Shown here piece by piece: positions 53,985-64,000 of a DNA stretch of 64,000 nucleotides. Numbering within the stretch: position 1 is the first letter of the stretch; every line of letters begins with the position of its first letter. Under the pieces are notes generated by a model. That model made no database searches, had not been told where the DNA came from, and saw only the letters and a program-made list of their open reading frames with translations. The DNA is from Cyprinodon diabolis (Eukaryota > Chordata > Actinopteri > Cyprinodontiformes > Cyprinodontidae). The stretch is from assembly GCA_030533445.1 (NCBI GenBank), contig CM060082.1, positions 37,521,817-37,585,816 of the forward strand, read 5' to 3'. Both the position numbers and the translations under genes were made by a program.

Positions 53985-56900
53985 TCAAGATGGATTTTCT
54001 GGATACTCAGAAACGACTGTCATTCAGCTCAATTTCAAGTAAGGTTAAAAAGTAAAAGAAAAACTCAACTAAAAGAAAAACTCAAAAGAACAGAAGTGTT
54101 GCAGTTCTGTTTTTGTCCACAGGTGGCAGTATGAATATAAAATCTGTAACGCCTCTTTAAACTTGAGTGTTAACAGCTCCTGCGTAAGAAATAAAATAGA
54201 AAATACTGACTTATATGTAAATCCTTTTTGATAAGGAAACCATCCCTGCGCATCAACTTGATAAACCAATGTAAAAACACGGTGGTGGCTGTGTTGTGCT
54301 GCAGGGATACTTTTCCTTAGCAGCGGCAAGAAAGCAGAAAGGGCTCAATACATAAACAGGCAGCAAATTGGCTGAGAATTTTGTTGTCCTTAGGGAAATC
54401 CACAACCTTTTCTTACACTTCACTATCCTAGGCTGGTCTGTCAATTGAAATTCTAATAAATGTAATACAGTTTGTGCATATCACCTCACAAAAGATGAGA
54501 AACGTATAATAAAACATTTGCAAAACATTCTGCTTAATTAAGCTATTGCACATGAACAAAATAAAACTTTTTTACACACTAAGGTCTGCTTTTTAAGAGA
54601 TGATAAAACAGATGAAAAAAAATAAGTCTTACCTACAGCAGAAAGTGAACGATTGCATGTGAAAAAGAGCAAAAAGGAGAAATTAGGATTTTTGAATTAT
54701 TCTTTAATGCACACAGCTGGTAAAATACAATATACATAATGGATCACCATAAAAGGGCAGTTATATAATCTAAAAAGAAACCATCTTTCTTTCTTCTTTT
54801 ACAAATCATAAAACATGACAGAAAATCTACATAAAAAATGACTGACATATTTGTAAGTGGAGAACATTAGTATTCTGTGATAACCTATGCAGGAAAGCGC
54901 TGCTGTTCACTGCACCAAAGGCTACTTCAGGGGGTGGGTGTGTGTCTGTGTGCGTGTTGAGAGGGGCTGGGTGCAGGGGGGTGAGCTCCGCCAGGTTCAT
55001 CTATCACAGGAGCTGCCTCCCATGTCCCGCGAAAGATGGAAAAAAATGGAGAAACAAATGGCAAAGCAAATCAATTACACGAAAGAGAATCATGTCACCT
55101 GTCCAATATACCTTGTTTTCTGTCACTCGGTTTGACTTTTTTTCCTTCCACCGGTTCACTTTGCACGACACTCAATTTTTAGAAAAGAAAAAAAACAACA
55201 ACATACTACGTTAATAACAAACATCACAGTTTTACAGTTTCACTACGATGCCCCCCACCAACCAACGGATCATTCTGTCTTCTGTTTGGTTTGAGATGAA
55301 CTACGACACAGTTTTTGAAAAATCCTTTATAAGTTTAATACTTTTTTTTGCATCATTACTGCGAATGTTAGAGTATTTAACCTGGATTTTTTTTATGTTA
55401 GCCCAACAATTCTAAAATGTAAGGAAAATTACTAAATTACTTAGTCTTTCCAACATTTTTCCAAATAATTTCAACCTATTATCTTTACCAAAGTTGTAAT
55501 CAGAGTGCAACTTTGTGGAGTTTAATCTTTGTGCAGTTCCAACCTGTTTTTTTTTTTTTTTTTTTTCAAAGGCCTAAAACGTCTGTTGCCATAAAGAAAA
55601 AAGAATACAGCGGGGAAGGTTTGGTTAAAAGCTAAGGAGATATTGAAAGAAGAGTTCTCATCACGTGTTGTTCATCTAAAAATAGAATGAGAATTTGCAA
55701 ATCTACCAAAAGATTGTCGTTCATCTATATAAATACACCAGGCAAGGACACGTTATTTAAGAAAGCAGCTAAGAGTCATTCATTTAAAAAATCTGGTTGT
55801 TATGCACAAATCCATGTTAAAAACAACCATAAGAAGTCCAGAAATTTTGAGAGAGATGCTCTGTGTGGTGACACCAGAGGTTAACTTTTTATGCTGTGAA
55901 GGAAAATTAACTCCAGCACCCTGAACACACCATCCCTATACCAAAACATGAGGGTAGGCACGGCATGTTGGGGGATTCCTTTGTCGAGCAGATATGAGGA
56001 AACTAACCAGACCTCACAGAAAACAGACAAAGCCAAATACGGGGAAACCCTGAAATTAAACCTGAAAAAAGCTGCAGAAGTCTTTTGTTTGTGAAACAAG
56101 TTGCCCTTTCAGCAGACTTACAACCCTTAAATGCAGCCGGGAAAAAAACCTCAATGTATATTGTGTTAAGATGGTCTAGTCAAAGTTCAGGACTAAATCC
56201 AAGTTCTTAAAAGATTCAAATTCTTTATTCATTTTATCCGGTCTGACTTTGCTTGTGCTGTTGTGCAAAGAATGGGTACAAACTCTAAGTTCCTAGATAT
56301 TCAAAACACTTGCGATGGAAATAGCACTAATAGGTATTTCGCTCAAAGGGCTTTCCTACAACCGTCCATCACATGCTTCTGTTTTAATCACAAAAAAATA
56401 TTGAAAAGCAGGGTATAATTTTCCTTTGACTTCACAATCATGTACTCGTTTTACTGGGGAAGAACAGAGCACCAGTGAAATGCATTGACATCTGTGGCAA
56501 TAAAGTGACACAATGCATAAAAATGAAAAATGTATGAATACCCTCATTTCTACATTATTCCAACAGTCAGCCTCCTAATGTGCATAGATATGAAAAGGCT
56601 TGGCAACATGAGGACAAGCATAGATCAACTTAAGCATCTTTCCTGTTGCCTGTTGAATCATGATGTGAGCTTGAGATGTTGGACACAAAGTGCTAGCATG
56701 GGGAGAAAAAAAAATGCACCTGAAGAGTTTTTATATTCGCTTAGATTAAGGGTACTTGGAAGAAGGGTAACATAACGACGGCGTTGTCAAGGAAACAAGT
56801 GCCACAGCGACACCTTAATCTGGAGAAACATAATTGGAAAAGGAGTGATAAACATCTTTGGTCTGGGTGTATGATGTACTGAGCGACAGTTGAAAGAAAG

Positions 56901-57139
56901 CAGCCTCAGCACTCATTACTGAACCTATTGTACGAATAACTAAATGAATACATGTGGAGAAACAGCTTCAGAGGTTAAAAGAAGAATCCCGATGCACAAA
57001 CAGACTGCTGGGCCTGTCATACAGCCAAGAGTCTAGGTTAATAACCCTACTATGATTAAATAGTACATGTAAATGTGAGGAGATGCAGTGTAAATAGCGA
57101 AATGAGCCCAGAAAACAAATATCAGATCATGCAAGAGTA
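53985..57139. other. No recognised gene
   Basis: Includes a T run at 55542-55566 and a GT-rich patch at 54937-54956. Open frames up to 92 codons lack motifs. Part of 54880-55260 is more complex and could be regulatory; not supported further. Confidence 0.5.
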
Positions 57140-57500
57140 CAGGTGCTGCTTTGCCTCTCTGTTCTCCTGCAGGCGCTCGGTTTGAAGCCCCGACGCAGGC
57201 AAGTCTCACCGTAGGACACGTGTTATTAGAGCCTCAACCTTGGCAAAGGAAAAAAGAAGTCATAAAGAACTCAGCACAAAATGACATGCAAATAAGGAGG
57301 AACTCCAGAAATCTTTGCTATCTCTCCCCAATTATCTTGTTAATTACAAGCCATTGTGGAGGGCTCCTACTGTTGGCAGAGTCTCTGATTATACAGTGCA
57401 TTTGTCCGCACTTTCCTCAGCCTAATCAGTAATTACTACCTGCAGCTGCAATTCGGTGTGGAAAAGGCTCGGCCTTTGTTCCTGTCAATATGCATCCAAC
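57140..57500. other. Candidate conserved noncoding element
   Basis: Repeat-free DNA dense in homeodomain/POU-type cores: ATGCAAATAAGG (57287-57298), TTGTTAATTACAAG (57338-57351), CCTAATCAGTAATTAC (57421-57436), ending near ATATGCATCC (57488). Enhancer-like; conservation untested. Confidence 0.32.
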
Positions 57501-57850
57501 GTATTAGAAGGATTCAGTGGAGACTCTCACTGAACAACTCAAGTCATGTACTGTAGGCTGCTGCTGCAGGTTAGGCCACGGTAAATTTAGAGTATGGGTT
57601 TCCCTTTCGCACTTGTCGTTCTTCCTTTCAGAAGTATATGGAGCCACACTTCTTCACAGTTTTCATTATAGGGTACATGTCTTTAAAAATAACAGTTAAA
57701 CACATATTCTTTCATTCCAAATTCAATACAACATGGGCAGCTTTTTATATCTCAACTTCTTTACTAAGGGAAAAAATCCTTTACACAACAAGAGCAGATG
57801 TGCAAAAAGCAATTACTCTCTAAATGTCATAAACTGCTTTATATAGAGGG
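57501..57850. other. No recognised feature
   Basis: Nothing supported. Confidence 0.4.
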
Positions 57851-58128
57851 TTGCACGATGTTGAAGTTTATAGAATGTTTGCCTTGCAGCTAGAATGTTC
57901 TGGGTTCGATACCCTGTCCAGGGGGGTTCTGTTTGTAGTTTGAGTGTTCTCTCCATGGATGAATTTCTCTGGGTACTCCAGCTCCTTTTCAATGTCCAGA
58001 AACATGACAGATTAAAATAATTAATTAATTAAAAATATGTGTTGCCTTGTGATGGACTGGCAACCTGTCCCGGGTTTGCCACGCCTTTCACACATAGACC
58101 CAGATGAGCAGGAAAAGAAAGATGGATT
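57851..58128 (+). mobile_element. tRNA-derived SINE, diverged (same type as 3367)
   Basis: The head GGTTGCACGATG and box-B-like GGGTTCGATACCC are followed by GTGTTCTCTCCATGG, TCTGGGTACTCCAGCTCC and CTTGTGATGGACTGGCAACC, collinear with the SINE at 3367-4550. It carries an AATTAATTAATTAA patch in the middle and ends near GAAAGATGGATTTA. Older and more diverged. Confidence 0.7.
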
Positions 58129-60806
58129 TATATAGATAGCAAAAGGAGTTTTAAGCTGAACCCTTTACTGAACCCTTAACTTTGATGGTGAAAGTGATAT
58201 TGTTAGCATCTAAATTAAAATGGAGATTAAGAAAAACACAAAATGCACAACAACCGCCTATAGTTTTATAGATAATGCCCACAGCCACCTGTATTTATAG
58301 GTTACCTTTAGTTTCCATGGATATGTTTTCTATGATGATTTACCACTTACAGTATGTAACAATAATAATCTTAAAGGCTTTTACATGCAAAACAAGAAAA
58401 TGGAACTGCATTCTTTATAAACTGTACAATTTAATCCCTTTGCCCCCTACGCAAATAGGGTTTAGTCACAGTCAGCAACAAAACCCAAACAAATGGCATC
58501 TATCCCATCAACAGCTACTGACTGTTGTGTTATCCCTCCAGGCAACCCTATGGGGAGAAGCCCTCAGGGTGTATTTAGCTGCTATGTTAAGAGCCTACAG
58601 GGTGAACTCAACACTATATCTGATCAGGATTTGGGTAACTCGCCTCTGCATTCCTCACACCCAGCAGAGTTATTGAATAACAAATTACTGTGAAAAGATT
58701 TCTTTTTTTGGTTTTTATTACTTGTTATCCTTGAGTTCATTTTGATAGAGCTGGTAATACTAACTGTGGGCGTAAAGCCAAGCCCAACATGGTCTAGTCA
58801 TGTTCTGTGCATTCATGAATTTCTACACGAGTAGCTCAATCTGGCTTCATGCAAAGATCTTTAGATTAACTTATCTCTTATTATAGTTTCTGTCTATTTT
58901 TGTTTTTCCCGTTTTCGTTAGCAAACAAAGCCATTGTATGTATATCAGCCAAATATGAAGATTAATTACTTTTACAACTTTATCCCTAAATTGTCTGCGT
59001 TCTTTGGTCTTTATGGTGCTAATTGCTATCTATTGAACTATTATCTTCCAAAGCTGCATAGCTGTACTACTTCCATTTTCAATTATTGAATTTCATTCAG
59101 GAACATTTACTTAGGGAGGGGGTAAATGGAGTAACATACAAGAAAAACTGATGCATCAGTACCCTCCTAATTCAGGATTCAGGAATACGGATTACTTTGT
59201 GTTGGTTCATTGAATAAAATGTAATTAGAATGATGCAAAATGTAAAAAAAAAAAAAAAAAAAGGTTTAACAATTGTAAATAATATTTTTTATTAAGGTTG
59301 GTGGTGAAAAAAATGTCTTACATTAAAGAATGGCAAAATGGACGAAGGTTACATTTGACTGTTATAAGAATTATGGGGTTTTATGGTAACTGTTGCTATC
59401 CTCTGTATAACCTATGGACACACAGTCTTGTATTTGTTGACTTTCTTTAACCAGAAGCCATGCATCTGTCTGTAAAACATCGCATAATCCATTAATTCAA
59501 GTTTTAAATCTGGACTTAGACTTGTCATTTATATTGGTTTGTATGATGACATGGTAGCACATTAATGAAATCTCTCACACAATGAAGAAGAATCCCACAT
59601 ATTTACAGTAGGTTGTAAATACAAAGAACATTATCTTGGTGGAAAGGATGCAGAAGCAGTGGGGCATTGGACTACCAGGACGGCTGGAAATGGTTACGAG
59701 TGTGCTGAGTGGTCAGTGAAACAGGAAACAGCCTGCCGACTGTCTGAGGTCAAGGCTTTAAAGTTAGCCTATCAATCATAGCGGTGTCTGAGGACAGGCA
59801 GGCTGAGATCGGAGGGTTTACTGTTTGACTGTCAGGTTAAACATCCACCTTTCAGACATGTTTACTCCGCCGCAAAACAAATCCCACAGTAGCTAATCAG
59901 ATGAGCTTCTCTGTAAGCTGTATCAGCTCATGATGGTTGACATTCAGCGGTATAGTCAAACTGATAAGTGTTTTTTTCTCTTTCCCTTTCAGAAATGTAA
60001 TGTTTCTAAATGTTTATTTTCTGATAAACCACACCACACAGCATGCTGTATTACTATAGAGGAAGTCTAAATAGAGCAAGAAGGCCATACAAATGCTCCA
60101 CCTTTGTGTTTTCATGAGTACTATGGAGGTTTTCTAAATTCTCAACTGTGTTTTAACCCTTTAAAGCCCGATCCAAGAATAAAACAAAACAGAAAATTAC
60201 TTTTTTTTTTTTGGTTTGAAGTCCTTATTGGCCTTTTAACAAAATATGTAAAAAGAAAAAACAGAAATACATTTTTTTTTATATTAATAATTTATTACTA
60301 TGCGATAAGTCAAGATTATTTTTGTATAGTCTTCTGCCCTCTGTTATCAGGTATATCTGATTGTGTACAATAGGATTTTGAGCAAAGTTTTTACCATTAA
60401 ATTTAGCAAAAGGTGTCAGACGCAAAACATTTCAGAAACCGTATGTATCAAATATGATACATTTGGCATTATGGGGTTAAAGAATCTACAGTATGTTTGG
60501 TGCGAAATTAAAATTTACTTTGCCTTAAGGTCTAACCAGAGTCTGCAACAGAAGAGAAAATAATTTATCTCAAAGTGGAAACTAAACTTGATTTATTGGT
60601 GGAGGATTTTGTAAATCATACTAACCCTATGTTAGTCCTATCTGCTGCAGAAAGTGTCAATTTAACAACAAACCCCATACCAATGGCATATCCTAAAATA
60701 TTTGACCTAGAATATGTTTCAAGAACAACCTTTAAGGACAGAAAGATCTAAAGTTTGTTGTTGCAGTTCTGGGAACAAGAACTGACATCAGTACTTTTTG
60801 TTTTTT
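58129..60806. other. No recognised gene
   Basis: An A run lies at 59245-59263 and T runs near 60202-60212. A 133-codon open frame (58275-58676) has no motif. Nothing supported. Confidence 0.5.
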
Positions 60807-60815
60807 ACATTGAGC

Positions 60816-61028
60816 CCCCCTGGACGCCTCCCTCGGGAGGTGTTCCAGGCATGTCCCACCGGGAGGAGGCCCAGGGGACGACCCAGGACACGCTGGAGAG
60901 ACTATGTCTCTCGGCTGGCCTGGGAGCGCCTAGGGCTTCCCCCAACAGAGCTGGAGGAGGTGTCTGCGGAGAGGGAAGTCTGGGAGTCTCTGCTTAGTCT
61001 GCTGCCCCCGCGACCCGGTTCCGGATAA
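60816..61028 (+). pseudogene. C-terminal fragment of LINE ORF
   Basis: The 71 codons read PPGRLPREVFQACP, GRRPRGRPRTRWRDYVSRLAWERLG, then EEVSAEREVWESLLSLLPPRPGSG and TAG-type stop at 61026-61028 (TAA). This arginine-rich WRDY...AWERLG...LLPPRP ending follows the reverse transcriptase domain in an abundant group of fish LINEs. The insertion starts exactly at codon CCC 60816; the upstream ATG at 60798 belongs to host DNA. The frame is undamaged, implying a fairly recent insertion, but with no catalytic domain it is not functional. Confidence 0.8.
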
Positions 61029-61051
61029 AGCGGGAGACGACGACGACGACG
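60816..61051 (+). mobile_element. 5'-truncated LINE with 9-bp target duplication
   Basis: The insertion is flanked by ACATTGAGC at 60807-60815 and 61052-61060, an exact 9-bp duplication. It contains a protein C-terminus (60816-61028), a very short UTR (GGATAAAGCGGGAG) and a trinucleotide (ACG)n tail. GC content is much higher than that of the surroundings. The C-terminal motif and repeat tail suggest an RTE/Rex-type LINE; the clade is not certain. Confidence 0.85.
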
Positions 61052-61060
61052 ACATTGAGC

Positions 61061-64000
61061 TAAAGATGATCTAATGTGGTCTGCCCCTCATTGCTAAGCT
61101 AGAAATGCAGCAATCAGGATTTTCCTGCTAGATACTTATATTAGGCGATCTTTAAGGATTGACCTGCAAGAGGCAGATTTTCTTTTCTGAGAAATGTAAC
61201 AGAAAAGAAAGAAATGTGGACAGTTTTCATAATAAAGGCTGGCTTTGTTGGTAACAGTAGTGGTTTAGTAATCGCTTGTATTTTTCGTTTTTTCAAAAAA
61301 CCCATAATGCTGCCACACAACCCATTCAAAAATGATGCACACTTCTTTAAAGTTTTTGGAACCAATACAATAAAACCACTTAGGATCTACCTCCTGTTTT
61401 TCTATTAGAGTGTTAATCATGAACAGAACACTTAACGTTTATAACTACCTTAGTCTTTAGAACTGTAAACTGAAATTAAAACTTCAAGATAATCATGAAA
61501 AGCATGTTAGTAACCATTAATTTTTATCAAACTAAAACATTGTACTTGGAGGTATACTCAACCAAATATTACAAGATCTGCTTGTTTTAATTGATTTAAT
61601 GATAGGACAAAAAAATCTGTGGATTTCATCTGCCAGTTGCAGAACAAAAACATTTCTGTCAACAATGCATTGATGCATTTCTACATAAAATAAGCATAAA
61701 ATAAACACATAAAATAAACAAACTTGCTTTCTGGTTTAAAACAATAAAAAGCTGTAAAAAAAATTCTAACTTTTGCATCTCATAAGGCAACTTCAAAGTG
61801 TCTAAAAATGATTTTGAGTACTTGTTCTCATTAGGACTCATATTGCTACCCCTCAAACATTTTAAAGTGGTGAGAGCTCCTTCTCTCTTTTTTTTAATAC
61901 TACAACCATCAATCTGAGAAGAAATGTCGTTTTGTGCAAATGATTAAAAGTACTGCTAAAATCAGATCAGGTATCTTTTAGGTTGGAGAAATAAGTCATT
62001 AACTTATGTTTACAGTACTTTCACAGTCTCTCCATCCCTAACCATAAGTCACCCTGAAAACAGAAAGCTATTTTAATTAAAAACATACTCATACATAAGG
62101 CTAAAAATACATAAATTGAATAATTGTCTTTTTAAAAAAGGTTCTATTTGATTATTTTGCTTTGAGGGTTTTTGCAGCTGCAGACTAACTCGATGGGAGG
62201 ACCAAGTACTGTAAATCTGTTGAAGATATGAAAAAATAATGCAGATATTTTAAAGGATAAATAATTTAAAGAGGCTTAAGGTAATGTTAAAACCTGATGC
62301 TATGACACAAAAGGTTAGTCTTGGATATGCAACAGGGAGGTAGTAAACCTCCCAGATAACATAGTTTAGCACTATCTGTTTAAGTATTAGTTTCATGGAC
62401 ACAGACAGCAAAAGGAAGGAGCTCTATAAGTCTGAGCTCTACCGTCGGGTTCCCAGGCGTGAAGTTCCACACCACAAAGCCTATATTCTGTTCTATTGTG
62501 GTAAAAATCAGTGGAGAAAACTATTAATCAGACTAAAGCTGATAAAGCATTTATGCTGTTACTCCATCATTTAGTTTTAAAGCTAGAGGAGGTTAATATG
62601 ACCTCAAAAAATGCGGGTTATTGAGCATGAAACAATGTTGTCGTTGTTGGTGCTGATTAATGAATAAAATCATTGTCATGTAAGAAAGAAAAAAATGTAC
62701 AGAGCTGCAGCTAAATATATTTGCATGGACCAGATCGTTTACTACGCTAAAAACAAAGTAAGAGTTTATTAAAATGTTATGTTCTAAGCATCAGTTTTTT
62801 TTTTTACATATTTGCAATGTCCAAAACATTTAAAATGTACATGTTTTTTTTAGATTAAAACAATATTTTATTGAGGAGTGTTATTTTAATAAGAGTCTCT
62901 TTTTGATTAAGTGCTTCAATAAAAAGCAGGTGCTACATCCATGGATTACTTAATAAGAGCTGTAGCACTAGTCAAATACAGAGTGAGCTATCACTGATTT
63001 AAAATGATAGGAAATAAAGATAATAAATAAATAAATGACACCTTTTTCCAATTCTCTGCAAAGCTGGCTTATTGCCTGATTTCAGAGACTGTTTCTTCTG
63101 TTCATAGTCTTTGAGATTACCATATTTGCTTTGACAAAGATTAATTAAAATCTTAGTATGCTGAATCAAGCCCAATGAACACATTTCTCAGAAAGGATAA
63201 TTTGCACAGAATAAAGATTGATTAAGCAATATCACTTTTGTATCGGTAGTAACAAGATGCTTCCTTGAGTATCATAAATAATCCCATCAGAATTGACAAA
63301 GTATTGAAAAAGGGGCTGGGCTAATGGGCCCAGGGTAAGGTGAGATTGCTTCTGCGGCGCTAATGTGGCTAAAGGCACAGCAAACAGGCAGGGGAAGCAA
63401 CTCTGGATGGCGAGACGAGGGAATGGATGGAAGGGATGGATGTGGAGAGGAGAGAGAATGCTTCAGTGGCTCCACTTGACAGCTGAGTGAGAGGGGAAGC
63501 AGAGTGGCTACTCTATGTAATTTGTTAGCAGATCCATGATGCATGCAGGCATGATACCACAGCATGCCTGGCGAGCACAGAAACTACTCAAGAGATAGAG
63601 AGACAGGCTGAAGAGAGGAGGGACAGAGGGGAGGGTCTGACAGTTCAGTGTACAGCAAAGAGATGATGAATCAGATGTGGACAGGTGAGGCTGACCAGTG
63701 CGACCATCTCTAGCATGTGACAAAGGTGGTTCTGGGCTTCCGAATCAATACCTTCCCATCATCCGCTTGGCTCTATGACAGGTGCATCTTATCTCATGCC
63801 ACTGTGGATGCAGACACAATTTGCCCAGGCTTATGTGAAACTCTGAATAAAATGATACAAATCTGGGCATCAGCCCCCTAATAATGACTGTATGCTGATG
63901 AGGGACCCCTTATACTGGTTGTGTGTGTGTATCTTCATGCACACTGGTGTGTTTGCGTCTTGTTGATGTGGGACTGATCCAGGATGGCATGGCAGCTGTC
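61061..64000. other. No recognised gene or repeat
   Basis: Mostly AT-rich unique DNA. Between 63290 and 63720 it is more complex and purine-rich (GGAGAGGAGAGAGAAT). A GT run lies near 63922-63931. No feature is supported. Confidence 0.5.

Noticed and set aside
58275..58676. 133-codon plus-strand frame
   Set aside because: No recognisable domain and no gene-like context.

Overview
The window looks like teleost fish intergenic or intronic DNA. It is AT-rich overall, has long stretches with no sustained reading frame, and holds fish-typical repeats: Tc1-like, hAT-type, Harbinger-like and TTAA-target DNA transposons, tRNA-derived SINEs, 5'-truncated LINE tails and solo LTRs. I cannot name the species. 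I find no complete host protein-coding gene, rRNA, functional tRNA, CRISPR array or prokaryotic operon. The only recognisable coding sequence is transposon-derived and broken. One possible exon fragment lies at the extreme left edge (1-154, low confidence).

Layout. 1-5.3 kb: edge exon candidate, a 450-bp solo LTR (703-1152), and a three-level nest at 3367-4553 in which a SINE is split by an inverted-arm repeat that is itself split by a Harbinger-like element. 7.1-9.8 kb: a LINE 3' end and a Tc1-like transposon (8642-9828) with good termini but a dead transposase. 11-14 kb: a Tc1-like relic interrupted by a TTAA element, then a second nest (13017-14062). 15-19 kb: SINE, deleted hAT element (15368-15975), another TTAA element (17111-17605), a LINE tail and a 167-bp short LTR. 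20.5-23.6 kb: the best inverted-arm repeat copy, a hAT MITE and a possible further MITE. 23.6-27.6 kb: mostly unique, possibly regulatory sequence. 27.6-35.9 kb: three copies of an unfamiliar repeat with internal tandem units, on both strands, plus nested LTRs. 36.2-38.1 kb: a dinucleotide microsatellite and a 37-bp minisatellite. 40.6-41.5 kb: a fold-back element with 327-bp arms. 44-61 kb: SINEs, LTR relics, three hAT MITEs with near-perfect or perfect target duplications, LINE ends, and unique stretches that could be conserved noncoding elements. 61-64 kb: nothing recognised.

These parts do not form a pathway. They record insertion history: nesting fixes relative ages at several places, and many insertions still show exact target-site duplications (11 bp, 9 bp, 8 bp, 5 bp, 3 bp, TTAA or TA). 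The two most unusual items are the tandem-unit repeat family at 27.6-35.9 kb and the inverted-arm repeat family, which carries a degenerate hammerhead-like core. Family names rest on recognised motifs and termini only; no database search was possible.
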